Positions 16,511 through 28,079 of a stretch of 64,000 bases of DNA are shown here, in pieces. The DNA lies in the NCBI RefSeq assembly GCF_001667185.1, contig NZ_LZIC01000038.1, positions 1-64,000 on the forward strand, read 5' to 3'. Every line of letters begins with the position of its first letter. Position 1 is the stretch's first letter. This DNA is from Mycobacterium sp. 852002-50816_SCH5313054-b (GTDB lineage Bacteria; Actinomycetota; Actinomycetes; Mycobacteriales; Mycobacteriaceae). Under the pieces are notes generated by a model. That model searched no databases and had not been told where the DNA came from. It saw nothing but the letters and a program-made list of their open reading frames with translations. Position numbers and translations under genes: made by a program.

Positions 16511-17390
16511 TGGCTGCTCCTGCGTGTGCTTCGTCGATGGCCTGGCTCCACGCGCGCGCGACCATGGTGGCGCCCACCTGGGTGCGGTATGACGCCGACC
16601 CCTGCAGGTCGGTCGGGACCTCGTCGAGGTCCGCCATCGCCGCCCGGCCGATGTCCTCGGCCACCAGCTCACCGACCGGCTTCCCGACGACCTCGGCCTC
16701 GGCCGCCGTCGCGCGCCTGACCGTGGAGCCCAGGCCCAGCAGCCCGATCCCGCAGCGCGACACCCGGTCGGCGTCGTCGAGCTGGACGGCGACCAGCGCG
16801 CCCGCGATCGCGAAATCGCCGTGGCGGCGCGCGAATTCGTGCACCGAGAAGCCGGACCGCCCGTTCCACACGGGGAATCGCACACCGGTCAGCACCTCGT
16901 CGGAATCCATCGTGGTCTCCCACAGGCCGGCGAAGAAGTCCGTGGCGGCGATCTCCCGCCGACCGCGCGGCGACAGCACCTCCATCACCGCGTCCAGCGC
17001 CAGCGCGGCTGCCGGGTATTCGCCCGCGGCGTCGGCGTGGGCGATCGACCCGCCCAGGGTGCCGCGGTTGCGGATCTGGAAGTGCCCGACGTACGGCGTG
17101 GCCCGCGTCAGCAAGGGAACCGCCTGGCGCACTTGATCGTCGGCGCCCACCGTGGCCTCCGTGGTACCCGCGCCGATCCACAGCTCGTGGCCCCTGCGCT
17201 CGATGCCCCGCAGCTCGGCCAGCCGGGAGATGTCGATGAGGTGGTCGAAGTAGGCCAGCCGCATCGCCAGCATGGGAACCAGGCTCTGGCCGCCGGCGAT
17301 GATCTTCGCGTCGTCGCCGAGCTCGGACAGCAGCGCGACGGCGGCGTCGATGGTGTCGGGGCGGTGGTAATCGAACGCGGCGGGTTTCAT
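16503..17390 (-). CDS. Molybdenum hydroxylase FAD subunit (CoxM-like, cluster 1)
   Basis: A 295-residue FAD-binding subunit from ATG 17390, which overlaps the large-subunit stop codon (ATGA). The frame can be read further upstream but that extension lies in the large-subunit gene. FAD-binding motifs IIAGGQSLVPMLAMRL (near 29-44) and [18 protein letters not shown] (near 105-122) match the CoxM/PCMH family. The C-terminal ~100 residues form the CODH_C domain. It accepts electrons from the [2Fe-2S] subunit and passes them to an acceptor. The physiological substrate of the complex is not evident. Confidence 0.92.
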   Translation of the reverse strand: MKPAAFDYHRPDTIDAAVALLSELGDDAKIIAGGQSLVPMLAMRLAYFDHLIDISRLAELRGIERRGHELWIGAGTTEATVGADDQVRQAVPLLTRATPYVGHFQIRNRGTLGGSIAHADAAGEYPAAALALDAVMEVLSPRGRREIAATDFFAGLWETTMDSDEVLTGVRFPVWNGRSGFSVHEFARRHGDFAIAGALVAVQLDDADRVSRCGIGLLGLGSTVRRATAAEAEVVGKPVGELVAEDIGRAAMADLDEVPTDLQGSASYRTQVGATMVARAWSQAIDEAHAGAANA

Positions 17391-19723
17391 CGGGCCGCCT
17401 CGCTCAGCAGCGCCGCGATCGAGGCCGGGCTGGCGGGCAGCCGGGTGATCGTCACGCCCAGCGGCGCCAGCGCATCGTTGATGGCGTTGATCACCGCGGG
17501 CACCGAGCCGATGGCCCCGCCCTCGCCGGCGCCCTTGTAGCCGCCGGGCCCGGGGCCGGGGATCTCGACGTGGCCGAATTCGATCGGCGGGACCTCGGTG
17601 GCCGTCGGCAGCAGGTAGTCGACGAAAGTCGTTGCCAGCGGGTTGCCGTCGTCGTCGTAGGCGAGGTCCTCCATCAGCGCGCCGCCGATGCCCTGCACGG
17701 TGCCGCCGGCGATCTGGCCCTCCACGACGGCCGGGTTGATCATCGGCCCGACGTCCTCGCTGACGATGTAGCGCAGCAGCGTGACCTTCCCGGTGGCCAC
17801 GTCCACTTCGCAGGTGCAGGCGTGGGTCGCGTTGGACCACAGGATGGGCGCCTTGGCGACGTAGCGGGCGCTGGCCTCCAGCTCGGGTGACATCCCGGGC
17901 GGCAGCGCCTGCGGCGAGTAATAGGCGACGTAGGCCAGCTCACCGAAGCTCACCTGTTTGGACGGGTCGTCGCGCACCGCCGCGGTCGAATGCGCCAGCA
18001 CCACTTCGGATTCGGCCACCTTGAGGTGGTGGGCCGCCAGCGCCACGATCTTCTCGCGCAGGATGGTGCCGGCCTCCTCGACGGCCCCGGCCGTCATCGG
18101 CCCGCTGCGGCTGCCCTGTGTCCCCGCCCCGTACGGCGTGATCGCGGTGTCGCCCTGGATGGTGGCGACATCGTCGATGTCGGCGCCCAGCGCGTCGGCG
18201 GTCAGCTGAATCACGGTGGTTTCCAGGCTGTTTCCGCTCGAGCCACCGTTCACGTAGACGTTGATCTTGCCGGTCGGCTCCATCCGCATGGTGCAACCCT
18301 CGGTGGCCAGGTGGCCGGTCGCCGCCCCGGTCGGCTCGATGTACGCCGAGAATCCCAGGCCCAGGTAGCGGCCCTGCGCCAGCGCCTCGCGCTGCTCCTT
18401 GCGAAACCCTTCGTGGTCAAGGAGTTTCACCGCCTGCTCGAACGTCTCGCTCGGGGCGACATGGTCGTAGGGCATGCCGTTGGGGTTGAAGTACGGCATC
18501 TCGTCGCGGCGCAACAGGTTGCGGCGGCGCAGCTCGACCGGGTCGAGGTTCATCTTCCGCGCGGCGACGTCGAGCAGGATTTCGCGCGCCAGCGTCTCGT
18601 ACTGCCACGGCCCGCGGTAGGCGGCCAGGCCGCTGGTGTTCGAGAAGACCGTCTTGTAGTTGAAGCTGGCCTTGGGCACGCGGTAGGGACCCGGGAAGAA
18701 CATGCCGATGGCGGCCGTGGTCAGCACCGGGTAGGGCGTCGGATAGGCGCCGATGTCCTGGACGAAGTCGATGTCGGCGGCCAGGATGTTGCCGTCGTCG
18801 TCGAACGCCATCCGGCCGGTGCCGTCGACGTGGCGGGCCTGGCCGGCCGACATCAAATTCTCGCGCCGGTCCTCGATCCACTTGAGCGCCGCGGGCACCT
18901 TGCGGGCCGCCAGCATGATGCACATGTCCTCGCGCATCGGGACGACCTTCTGGCCGAAGGCGCCACCGGTGTCGCGCATGATGACCCGAACCCGTTGGGC
19001 CGCAATGCCTAACAGCCGCGCGCAGAAGGCCCGCAGCTCGTGCGGGGTTTGCGTGGACGCCCACAGGGTGAGCTCTTCGGAGGCCGCGGACCACTCGACG
19101 ACCAGCCCGCGGGTCTCGATCGGCACCGGCGCGTAAATCTGTTGGTAGATATTCTCTTTCACGACGCAGGCCGCCGACGCGAACGTGTCTTCGTCGGGTG
19201 GTGCGCCGCCCATTCCGCCCGCGACGTTGTTCGCGTAGGTCTCGTGTACCAGCACGTCGGAGGACTGCGCCCGGGTGAAGTCGGTGATCGCGGGCAGCGG
19301 CTCGTAGTCGACGTCGACCAGCTCCAGCGCGTCCTCGGCGACATACCGGCTCTCGGCGACGATCAGCGCGACCGGGTCGCCGACGAACTTCGCCTCGCCC
19401 TCGGCCAGCGGCGGGCGCGGGGTGTCCGCGACGTCCTTGCCCGCGACGGCGTGCCACGCCTCCTTGACGTCCGGGTTGAGGTCGGCGGCGGTGAACACCG
19501 CGCGCACGCCGGGCAGCGCCAGCGCCGCCGAGGCGTCGATGCCGTTGATCTTCGCGCGCGCGAACGGGCTGCGCACGAAGCAGGCGTGCAGCATGCCGGG
19601 CCGCGCGATGTCGTCGACGAAGCCGCCGCGGCCGGTCAGCAGCCGGCCGTCCTCCACCCGTTGGACGCGGGTGCCGGCGTAGCGGGGCGCCGGAGCGGAG
19701 GGGGCGTGGACGTCCTGAGTCAT
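17387..19723 (-). CDS. Molybdenum hydroxylase large subunit with AYRGPW active-site loop (CoxL-like, cluster 1)
   Basis: A 778-residue molybdopterin-binding subunit of the xanthine oxidase family. GTRVQRVEDGRLLTGRGGFVDD at the N-terminus, TGGAFGQK, QGIGGALMEDL and the catalytic Glu in GYKGAGEGGAIGS are all present. The loop at about residue 365 reads AYRGPW. This differs from the form I CO dehydrogenase loop AYxCSFR and from form II AYRGAGR, so CO oxidation is unlikely and an aldehyde or N-heterocycle substrate is more plausible. It heads the L-M-S operon and diverges, over 52 bp, from a MobA-like gene that probably serves its cofactor. Confidence 0.92.
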   Translation of the reverse strand: MTQDVHAPSAPAPRYAGTRVQRVEDGRLLTGRGGFVDDIARPGMLHACFVRSPFARAKINGIDASAALALPGVRAVFTAADLNPDVKEAWHAVAGKDVADTPRPPLAEGEAKFVGDPVALIVAESRYVAEDALELVDVDYEPLPAITDFTRAQSSDVLVHETYANNVAGGMGGAPPDEDTFASAACVVKENIYQQIYAPVPIETRGLVVEWSAASEELTLWASTQTPHELRAFCARLLGIAAQRVRVIMRDTGGAFGQKVVPMREDMCIMLAARKVPAALKWIEDRRENLMSAGQARHVDGTGRMAFDDDGNILAADIDFVQDIGAYPTPYPVLTTAAIGMFFPGPYRVPKASFNYKTVFSNTSGLAAYRGPWQYETLAREILLDVAARKMNLDPVELRRRNLLRRDEMPYFNPNGMPYDHVAPSETFEQAVKLLDHEGFRKEQREALAQGRYLGLGFSAYIEPTGAATGHLATEGCTMRMEPTGKINVYVNGGSSGNSLETTVIQLTADALGADIDDVATIQGDTAITPYGAGTQGSRSGPMTAGAVEEAGTILREKIVALAAHHLKVAESEVVLAHSTAAVRDDPSKQVSFGELAYVAYYSPQALPPGMSPELEASARYVAKAPILWSNATHACTCEVDVATGKVTLLRYIVSEDVGPMINPAVVEGQIAGGTVQGIGGALMEDLAYDDDGNPLATTFVDYLLPTATEVPPIEFGHVEIPGPGPGGYKGAGEGGAIGSVPAVINAINDALAPLGVTITRLPASPASIAALLSEAAR

Positions 19724-19775
19724 TGCGCTCCATCCGGTTGTCGCCTGATGAGAACCACGATGCCATCATAGGAGA

Positions 19776-20327
19776 GTGGCGTTATCGCAGTCGATAGCCG
19801 TCGGTGTCTTGCTCGCCGCGGGCGCGGGACGGCGCTACGGCAAGCCGAAAGTGCTGGTCAACGGCTGGCTGGACGCCGCGGTCGGCGCGCTGCAGCGAGG
19901 CGGGTGCGGGGCCGTCGTGCTGGTCCTGGGTGCCGCCCCCGAGGTCGCGGCCCCGCCCGGGGTCACCGCGGTCGTCGCGCCGGACTGGAGCGATGGGCTG
20001 AGCGCGTCGGTGCGCGCCGGCCTGGCCGAGGCCGACCGCATGCGCGCGGACTACGCGGTGCTGCACGTCATCGACACGCCCGACGTCGGGCCCGCCGTGG
20101 TGGCGCGGGTCCTGGCGCGCGCGGTGTCGTCCCGCAGCGGCCTGGCGCGCGCCTCCTTCGGCGACCGCCCCGGACATCCGGTGGTCATCGCGCGCCGGCA
20201 CTGGCCCGCGGTGCTGGCGCAGCTGTCCGGGGATCGGGGCGCGGGCGACTACCTGCGCGGCCGGCCGGACGTGGAGAACGTCGAGTGCGGCGACCTCACC
20301 GGCGGTCAGGACATCGACGAACCCTGA
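19776..20327 (+). CDS. MobA/MocA-like nucleotidyltransferase (cluster 1)
   Basis: A 183-residue protein with GTG start. It has the nucleotidyltransferase entry motif [18 protein letters not shown], then [14 protein letters not shown] and a VIDTPDVGP segment in place of the usual DqP metal site. Relatives attach CMP or GMP to molybdopterin. It diverges from the cluster 1 molybdenum hydroxylase operon, so it most likely finishes or inserts that enzyme's cofactor. At 183 residues it is short for the family and somewhat divergent. Its last 22 bases overlap the convergent permease gene. Confidence 0.8.
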   Translation: MALSQSIAVGVLLAAGAGRRYGKPKVLVNGWLDAAVGALQRGGCGAVVLVLGAAPEVAAPPGVTAVVAPDWSDGLSASVRAGLAEADRMRADYAVLHVIDTPDVGPAVVARVLARAVSSRSGLARASFGDRPGHPVVIARRHWPAVLAQLSGDRGAGDYLRGRPDVENVECGDLTGGQDIDEP

Positions 20328-21757
20328 GCCGGTGAGGCCGCCACGTCGTCTTGGGCGGCAACGCTCACCCGATGGCGGACCAGGAACCAACCGCCGATGA
20401 GCGCGGGGACGCCGACGACCGTCGCCCCGATCAGGTACGGCCCCTGCACCTTGTCGAAGAACATCAGGATCACGACGCCGACCAGGAAGGCCAGCGTGAG
20501 ATAGCCGCTGTACGGGGACAGCGGCATCCGGAAACTCGGCCGCTGCACCCTGCCGGCCTTGGCCAGCCGGTAGAACTGCAGCTGGCTCGCCACGATCGTC
20601 CCCCAGGCGAACACGATGCCCACCGCGGCGATGTGGAGCACGATTTCGAAGGCCTGGCTCGGCTTGACGGCGTTGAGCACGATGCCCAACAAACCCACCG
20701 CGCTGGTGAGCAGGATCCCGCGGTAGGGCACGCCCCGCTTCGACATCGGCGCGGTGAACTTCGGTCCGCTGCCGTTGATCGCCATCGACCGCAGGATGCG
20801 GCCCGTGGAATACAGTCCCGCGTTCAGGCTCGACAGCGCGGCGGTGAGGACCACCACGTTCATCACGCTGCCCGCCCCGCTGACGCCGGCTTTGGAGAAG
20901 AACGTCACGAACGGGCTGACGTTGGCCTTGTACGCGGTGTAGGGCAGCAGCACGCCCAGCAGGACGGTGGACCCGATGTAGAAGACCGCGATGCGGAACA
21001 CCACCGAGTTGATCGCGCGCGGCATCACCTTCTCCGGGTTGGCCGTTTCCCCGGCCGCGATGCCGACGAGTTCGACGGCGGCGTAGGCGAACACCACCCC
21101 CGACGTGACGAGCACCAGCGGCAGCACACCCGTCGGTACCAGCCCGCCGTGGGTGTTCCACAGGCCCGGGCCGGTGTCGTGGCCGTCGATCTTGAAGCGC
21201 CCGACCAGAAAGACCGCGCCGACGACCAGGAACGTCACCAGCGCCAGCACCTTGATCAGCGAGGCCCAGAACTCCAGCTCACCGAAGGCCTTGACCGAGA
21301 TCAGGTTCATCGACAGCACCAGCAGCAGCGCGAACAAGGCGATGGTCCACTGCGGAATGTCGTGGAAGGCGCTCCAGTAGTGGCAGTAGTGCGCGATCGC
21401 GGTGGTGTCCACGATCCCCGTCATCGACCAGTTCAGGACGTACATCCAGCCGGCGACGAAAGCCAGCTTCTCCCCGAAGAATTCGCGGGAGTACGACACG
21501 AACGAGCCCGTCGACGGCCGGTGCAGCACCAGCTCTCCGAGCGCGCGCAGGATCAAGAAGACGAAGATGCCGCAGATCCCGTACACCAGAAACAGCCCGG
21601 GGCCCGCCGAGGCGAGCCGCCCGCCGGCACCCAGGAAAAGGCCGGTTCCGATGGCACCGCCGAGGGCGATCATCTGGATCTGGCGGTTTTTGAGGCTCTT
21701 GTGATAGCCCTCGTCTTCGCGCGCGAGCCGCGCGGCGGCGCTGTCTGGCTCTGGCAT
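20306..21757 (-). CDS. ansP2: Amino acid permease, AnsP type (APC family)
   Basis: A 483-residue transporter with about 12 membrane helices. The first helix carries [18 protein letters not shown], the substrate-binding motif of amino acid/polyamine/cation transporters. [27 protein letters not shown] and [15 protein letters not shown] are AAT-family signatures. It would import a neutral or acidic amino acid such as asparagine with protons; the exact substrate is inferred only from likeness to M. tuberculosis Rv0346c (ansP2), also found between lpqJ and dnaK. The cytoplasmic N-terminus is about 28 residues and the tail about 20. Confidence 0.88.
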   Translation of the reverse strand: MPEPDSAAARLAREDEGYHKSLKNRQIQMIALGGAIGTGLFLGAGGRLASAGPGLFLVYGICGIFVFLILRALGELVLHRPSTGSFVSYSREFFGEKLAFVAGWMYVLNWSMTGIVDTTAIAHYCHYWSAFHDIPQWTIALFALLLVLSMNLISVKAFGELEFWASLIKVLALVTFLVVGAVFLVGRFKIDGHDTGPGLWNTHGGLVPTGVLPLVLVTSGVVFAYAAVELVGIAAGETANPEKVMPRAINSVVFRIAVFYIGSTVLLGVLLPYTAYKANVSPFVTFFSKAGVSGAGSVMNVVVLTAALSSLNAGLYSTGRILRSMAINGSGPKFTAPMSKRGVPYRGILLTSAVGLLGIVLNAVKPSQAFEIVLHIAAVGIVFAWGTIVASQLQFYRLAKAGRVQRPSFRMPLSPYSGYLTLAFLVGVVILMFFDKVQGPYLIGATVVGVPALIGGWFLVRHRVSVAAQDDVAASPAQGSSMS

Positions 21758-21838
21758 CGAGCTCCTGCCGTGGTGGCTGCGGGACAGCTCAGGCTATCCC
21801 ATGGCTGCGGCACCCGCTCGGCGGCAGCAAACCGGCAT

Positions 21839-22789
21839 CTACAGGCGCAGCAACCGTTCGGCGTTGCCGTGGCTGACGAGCGCCCGATCGTCGTCGCCGA
21901 GCGGCAGGCCGTCGAAAAACGCACGGGCGGCGAGCATCGACCCGAACGGGTAATCGGCCGAAAAGCACACTCGCCCAAGGCCGACCTGCGCGACCAGGTT
22001 GGCGTAAGTCGCCTCGTCGTTGAAGTTGGCGAAGGTGTAGCTCACGTTGCGCCGCAGGTAGGTGCTGACCGGGTGCCGCAGGCCGGTCAGCTCCGGTTTC
22101 AGCGTCGCGTCGAACCGCGGCAACATGAACGACGTCGCTTCCCCCATGTGCCCGATGACCAATTGCAGCTCGGGGTAACGGTCGAACACGCCGCCGAGGA
22201 TCAGGCGCAGCAGGTGCGTGGCGGTGTTGATGTGCCACCCCCACCCCACCGTGGCCAGCGCGAACGTGACCTCCGGCGCAAACCCCGCGTAGCTGGCTTC
22301 GATGACCGCCGGCGGCGGGATGGTCGGGTGCAGGTAGATCGGGAGGCGCAGTTCGGCCGCCTGCGACAGGACGGGATCGAAGAACGGGTCGTCCAGGTAG
22401 CGCCCCCTGCTGTGCCCGTTGATCGCGGCACCGACGAAGCCGTGCTGGCGCACCACCCGCTCGAGTTCCTCGGCGGCCGCCTCGGGGGCGCTGATGGGCA
22501 ACGCGGCAAAGCCGGCCAGCCGGTCGGGGTACCGCCCGCACGCCGCGGCGAGCTCGTCGTTGCATTCGCGGGCGAGCCGCAGGGCCTCCGGCCCGTCCAG
22601 CTGTTCGACGCCGGGTGCGGCCAGCGACAGCACCGCCACGTCGACGCCCGCCTCGTCCATCGCGGCGATGCGCCCGTCGCCGAGATCGCTGATCGGTTCG
22701 ACGATGCCCGCGCGCGACGCCAGCCAGCGTCCCGGTCCGGACAGGAATTCGGTTGTGGCGTAATGCTCTTCGAGCGCGATCGTCCGCAT
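21839..22789 (-). CDS. Amidohydrolase-2 family (de)carboxylase-like protein
   Basis: A 316-residue TIM-barrel metal enzyme of the ACMSD/2,3-dihydroxybenzoate decarboxylase group. The expected metal ligands are visible: ALEEHYAT at residues 5-12, a His in YLHPTIPPP (near 153), a His in VIGHMGEATSF (near 210) and an Asp in FSADYPFGS. Relatives decarboxylate aromatic acids such as dihydroxybenzoates. It is 7 bp downstream of the aldehyde dehydrogenase gene and probably cotranscribed, which fits a small aromatic degradation pathway. The substrate cannot be given. Confidence 0.85.
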   Translation of the reverse strand: MRTIALEEHYATTEFLSGPGRWLASRAGIVEPISDLGDGRIAAMDEAGVDVAVLSLAAPGVEQLDGPEALRLARECNDELAAACGRYPDRLAGFAALPISAPEAAAEELERVVRQHGFVGAAINGHSRGRYLDDPFFDPVLSQAAELRLPIYLHPTIPPPAVIEASYAGFAPEVTFALATVGWGWHINTATHLLRLILGGVFDRYPELQLVIGHMGEATSFMLPRFDATLKPELTGLRHPVSTYLRRNVSYTFANFNDEATYANLVAQVGLGRVCFSADYPFGSMLAARAFFDGLPLGDDDRALVSHGNAERLLRL

Positions 22790-22796
22790 TGGTGCC

Positions 22797-24287
22797 CTAG
22801 CCCGCCAGCACTCTGGTCGCGGCGCTCCAGTACGACAGCTCGTCGCGATTGGCGGCCAGCCGAATCGTTTTGGTGTAGCCGTACTCGGCCAGCGTCTCCT
22901 GCGCGTGTTCGCGCCCGAACCCGCTGTGGCCGACCCCGCCGAACCCGGTGCCGATCGAAAGGCGGTGATAGTTGTTGACGAAGACGGCGCCGGCCCGGAT
23001 CCGCCGGCTCACCCGCAGCGCCCGATCGCCGTCCTGGGTGAACACCGCCGCGACCAGTCCGAACGGCGTGGCGTTGGCGATGCGCACCGCCTCGTCCTCG
23101 TCGGTGAACGGCATCAGGGTGACCACCGGGCCGAAGATCTCGTCGCGGGCCACCCGCATGGCGGGGGTCACGTCGGTCAGGACGGTCGGCGGCACGTAGA
23201 AGCCGTCGGCCAGGCGGGGATCGTCGGGCAGCGGCGCCTGGGCCGCGATGCGGGCGCCTTCGGCAACGCCGATCCGCAGGTAGTCCAGGACCTGCTTTTG
23301 CTGTTTGCGGCTGACCAGGGGCCCGACGTCGGTGGCGGGGTCGGCGCCGTCGCCCACCCGCAGCCGGCTCACCGCGGCGCACAACTTCGCCTCGAACTCC
23401 GCATACACGCTCTCCTGCACCAGGATTCGCGACGCCGCGGTGCAGGCCTCGCCCTGGTTGAAGAAGCCGCCGTCGACGGCGGCCAGCAGCGCCTGGTGCC
23501 GGTCGGCGTCGTCGAAGACCACCAGCGGGTTCTTGCCGCCGAGTTCCATCAGCGCCGGGGTGAGGTTGCCCGCCGCGGTCCGCAGCACCGCCGCGCCCGT
23601 CCGCGGCGACCCGGTGAAGGAAACCCTGCCCACCATCCGGTGCCCGGCCAGCGCGGCGCCCACCTCGCCCTTGCCGGGCACGGCCTGCACGACGCGGTCC
23701 GGCAGGACCGATTGGATCAGTTCGACCATGCGCAACACCACCGACGGCGTCTGCTCCGGCGGCTTGAGCACGACGGCGTTGCCGACGGCCAGCGCCGGCG
23801 CGACCTTCCCGGCGGTGTGGATGGGCGGCCAGTTGAACGGCACGATGCACGCGATCACCCCATACGGCTCCAGCGTCGTGACGTCCAGCACCGGGCCGTA
23901 GTCGCGGGCCTGGCTGGGCAGCGCCTCGACCAAGCCGCCGAAGTACTCGAAGATCGCGATCGCGGCTTCCACGTCGAAATTGCGCGCCTGGGTGATCGGC
24001 TTGCCCATCTCCAGTGTTTCCAGGGCGGCGATCTCGTCGGCGTGGGCGCGCAGGACCTCGGCGATCTGCCGCAGGTACCGGCCGCGCTCCCGGGCCGGGC
24101 GCCGCTTCCAGTTCAGGTGCGCGGCATGGGCGCGGCGGACGGCCTGGTCCACCTCCTCGGGCCCGGCTCCCTGGACGACGGCGACCGTCTGGCCCGTCGC
24201 CGGGTTCTCTACCACGAATTGGTCGTCGGTGGACGCCGACGACCAGCGGGTCCGGGTCCGTCTGAGACCGGGAGCTTGCACATTCAT
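22797..24287 (-). CDS. NAD(P)-dependent aldehyde dehydrogenase
   Basis: A 496-residue enzyme of usual family length from ATG 24287. A start 66 bp upstream would extend the protein by a poorly conserved peptide and is less likely. IVPFNWPP, FTGSPRTGAAV, the catalytic Glu in MELGGKN (near 246) and the catalytic Cys in GEACTAASRI (near 280) are all present. ANATPFGLVAAVFTQD and GGVGHSGFGREH are typical of benzaldehyde or vanillin dehydrogenase-like members. It forms a two-gene operon with the amidohydrolase and diverges from a LysR gene, its likely regulator. Confidence 0.92.
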   Translation of the reverse strand: MNVQAPGLRRTRTRWSSASTDDQFVVENPATGQTVAVVQGAGPEEVDQAVRRAHAAHLNWKRRPARERGRYLRQIAEVLRAHADEIAALETLEMGKPITQARNFDVEAAIAIFEYFGGLVEALPSQARDYGPVLDVTTLEPYGVIACIVPFNWPPIHTAGKVAPALAVGNAVVLKPPEQTPSVVLRMVELIQSVLPDRVVQAVPGKGEVGAALAGHRMVGRVSFTGSPRTGAAVLRTAAGNLTPALMELGGKNPLVVFDDADRHQALLAAVDGGFFNQGEACTAASRILVQESVYAEFEAKLCAAVSRLRVGDGADPATDVGPLVSRKQQKQVLDYLRIGVAEGARIAAQAPLPDDPRLADGFYVPPTVLTDVTPAMRVARDEIFGPVVTLMPFTDEDEAVRIANATPFGLVAAVFTQDGDRALRVSRRIRAGAVFVNNYHRLSIGTGFGGVGHSGFGREHAQETLAEYGYTKTIRLAANRDELSYWSAATRVLAG

Positions 24288-24388
24288 AAAGCGCACCGTC
24301 CGGTTGAGGGGATTGGATCGACGCGAGCCAATTGCGAACGTAAATTCACCCAACCGTCAGGCGCCAACGAAAATTTCTGATGGAAGCC

Positions 24389-24403
24389 ATCACCGGCGGT
24401 GAT
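24389..24403. promoter_or_regulatory. Palindrome, candidate LysR operator
   Basis: ATCACC-GGC-GGTGAT is a perfect 6-bp inverted repeat with a 3-base spacer. It lies 9 bp before the LysR start at 24413 and about 100 bp before the divergent aldehyde dehydrogenase start. Its place and symmetry suit autoregulation by the LysR protein. Confidence 0.5.
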
Positions 24404-24412
24404 AATTGCTCG

Positions 24413-25315
24413 GTGGAGCTTCGCCAGTTGGACTATTTCCTGGCTGTCGCGGACACCCTCAGCTTCACCCGCGCCGCCAAGCGGCTGCACGTCGTCCAGT
24501 CCGGGGTGTCGGCGACGATCAAGTCGCTCGAACGCGAGCTCGGCGCGGAACTCTTCGTCCGCGGCCCGGCGGGGGTGACGCTCACCGCGGCGGGACAGGA
24601 GCTGGCGCCCCATGCCCGCGCGACCCTCGAGGCCGCCCGCGCGGCCAAGGAGGCCGTCGCCGCCACGGCCGGGGCCGTCCGCGGCACCGTCCGGCTGGGG
24701 ACGTTGATGTCGATCAACAACATCGACCTGCCGACGCTGCTGGCCGACCTGTACGCGCGGCATCCCGGCGTGCTGGTCCAGGTCCGCTTCGCCCGGGCCG
24801 GCTCCGCGGGCCTGGCGCAGCAACTCCGCGACGGCAACCTCGACGTCGCCCTGGTCGTCTTGCCCGACGGGCCGCCGGCCGACCTGCACACCCGACTCGT
24901 CGCCGCATTCGAGCTGCTGTTGGTCGTCCCGGTGAGCCACCCGCTGGCCGGGCGGGAGTCGGTGGCCCTGGCCGAGCTGGCCGGGATGTCGTTCGTGGAC
25001 GGACCGCCGGGGTACGGCAACCGGGCGGTGGTGGACCGCGCCTTCGCCGCCGCGGGGGTGCAGCGCGCGGTCGCCCTCGAGGTCGCCGACATCGGCACGA
25101 CCGCGACCCACATCCGCAACGGCATCGGGATCGGATTTCTCAGCCGGTTCATCCTCGACGAGATCGACGATTCCGGCCTGGCGACGGTCCGGATCTCCGA
25201 TCAGGAGATCTGCTGGCGGCTGTACGTCGCGATGTCGGCGGCCCGCCCGGCCAGCGCGGCCACCCGCGCGGTGTTCTCGCTGATCGAGGAGATGATCGCG
25301 CCGGCTGTGCGCTGA
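24413..25315 (+). CDS. LysR family transcriptional regulator
   Basis: A 300-residue regulator. I place the start at GTG 24413 (VELRQLDYFLAVADT), because LysR proteins start within a few residues of this motif; an ATG 33 bp upstream would add 11 residues and overlap the palindrome. The winged helix-turn-helix covers residues 1-60 (FTRAAKRLHVVQSGVSATIKSLE). A long linker helix and a periplasmic-binding-type effector domain follow. It diverges from the aldehyde dehydrogenase/amidohydrolase pair and probably activates it in response to a pathway compound. Confidence 0.92.
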   Translation: MELRQLDYFLAVADTLSFTRAAKRLHVVQSGVSATIKSLERELGAELFVRGPAGVTLTAAGQELAPHARATLEAARAAKEAVAATAGAVRGTVRLGTLMSINNIDLPTLLADLYARHPGVLVQVRFARAGSAGLAQQLRDGNLDVALVVLPDGPPADLHTRLVAAFELLLVVPVSHPLAGRESVALAELAGMSFVDGPPGYGNRAVVDRAFAAAGVQRAVALEVADIGTTATHIRNGIGIGFLSRFILDEIDDSGLATVRISDQEICWRLYVAMSAARPASAATRAVFSLIEEMIAPAVR

Positions 25316-25324
25316 CGGCTTTGG

Positions 25325-25394
25325 GTGTGAGCGTCGGGTGCGATTCGGCGCGTTCTGCGACCCTCGGTGCACGCCCGAGGCCGCCGATGCACAC
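25325..25394. repeat. 70-bp dispersed intergenic element, copy C
   Basis: A 70-base sequence starting GTGTG and ending GCACAC that aligns without gaps to the copies at 38351-38420 and 61536-61605. It is the most divergent of the three, at 39 of 70 positions against copy A by hand count. It lies between the LysR stop and the dnaK control region. Confidence 0.45.
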
Positions 25395-25450
25395 CCCGCC
25401 GGGGGCCCCGGGAACAAGACGTACCCGCCCTCCGTTAGCATGAGCGACAA

Positions 25451-25471
25451 GTTGAGTGAATTAGGCTCAAC
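25451..25471. promoter_or_regulatory. HAIR element 1 (HspR operator) upstream of dnaK
   Basis: GTTGAGT-N7-GCTCAAC. It matches the HspR-associated inverted repeat CTTGAGT-N7-ACTCAAG in length, spacing and core TTGAG/CTCAA. It lies 99 bp before the dnaK start. HspR bound here would repress the operon until chaperones are titrated by unfolded protein. Confidence 0.85.
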
Positions 25472-25477
25472 CCTGGG

Positions 25478-25483
25478 TTGACA
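25478..25483 (+). promoter_or_regulatory. Possible -35 hexamer of dnaK promoter
   Basis: TTGACA lies between the two HAIR elements, so repressor bound at either would cover the promoter. No clear -10 hexamer is visible at the right distance. The call rests on the hexamer and its place only. Confidence 0.35.
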
Positions 25484-25505
25484 CCGGGGAGCTCGGAAGG
25501 GCAGT

Positions 25506-25526
25506 CTTGAGCGGGGTTCACTCAGC
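25506..25526. promoter_or_regulatory. HAIR element 2 (HspR operator) upstream of dnaK
   Basis: CTTGAGC-N7-ACTCAGC has the exact seven-base spacing and near-consensus arms of HspR operators. It lies 43 bp before the dnaK ATG and 55 bp after element 1 (start to start). Two operators would allow cooperative repression. Confidence 0.88.
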
Positions 25527-25569
25527 ATAGTGGCACCACAAATGCTCTACACAATCAGGAGGAATCACT

Positions 25570-27440
<1,871 letters not shown>

Positions 27441-27444
<4 letters not shown>

Positions 27445-28079
27445 GCGAGGGCAACCCGGAACAGGTGACGATCACCGACAAGCGGCGGATCGACCCCGAG
27501 ACCGGCGAAGTACGGCACGTCTCTCCCGGCGCAACGCCGGGAGAGGCGGCGCCGGCCGGTAAGGGTGAGGGTGCCGACAAGATCGCCGAGCTGACGGCCG
27601 ACCTGCAACGGGTGCAGGCCGACTTCACCAACTACCGCAAACGGGCGCTGCGCGACCAGCAGGCCGCCGCGGACCGGGCCAAGGCCGCCGTCGTCGGCCA
27701 ATTGCTGGGTGTGCTCGACGATCTCGAGCGGGCGCGCAAGCACGGCGACCTGGAATCCGGCCCGCTGAAGTCGGTGGCCGACAAGCTGGACAGCGCGCTG
27801 ACGGGCTTGGGCCTGACGGCGTTCGGCGAGGAGGGCCAGGACTTCGACCCGGTGCTGCACGAGGCCGTCCAGCACGAGGGCGATGGCGCCGCCGGCTCCA
27901 AGCCGGTGATCGGCACCGTCATGCGCCAGGGCTACAAGCTGGGCGACCAGGTGCTGCGGCACGCCCTGGTCGGGGTCGTCGACACCGTCGCGGGCGACGG
28001 CGTCGAGGCGCCCACCGGCGATCCGGCCGAAACCCAACGGGCCGACACGGGCGATAACGCCGACACCGCGGGTGACTAG
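27441..28079 (+). CDS. grpE: Nucleotide exchange factor GrpE
   Basis: A 212-residue protein with GTG start overlapping the dnaK stop (GTGA), so translation is coupled. A variable acidic/Gly-rich N-terminus precedes the long coiled-coil helix (about 45-85: [20 protein letters not shown]). The beta-wing domain contains [14 protein letters not shown] and [24 protein letters not shown], the GrpE signature. It releases ADP from DnaK. The tail after residue ~190 is low-complexity. Confidence 0.97.
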
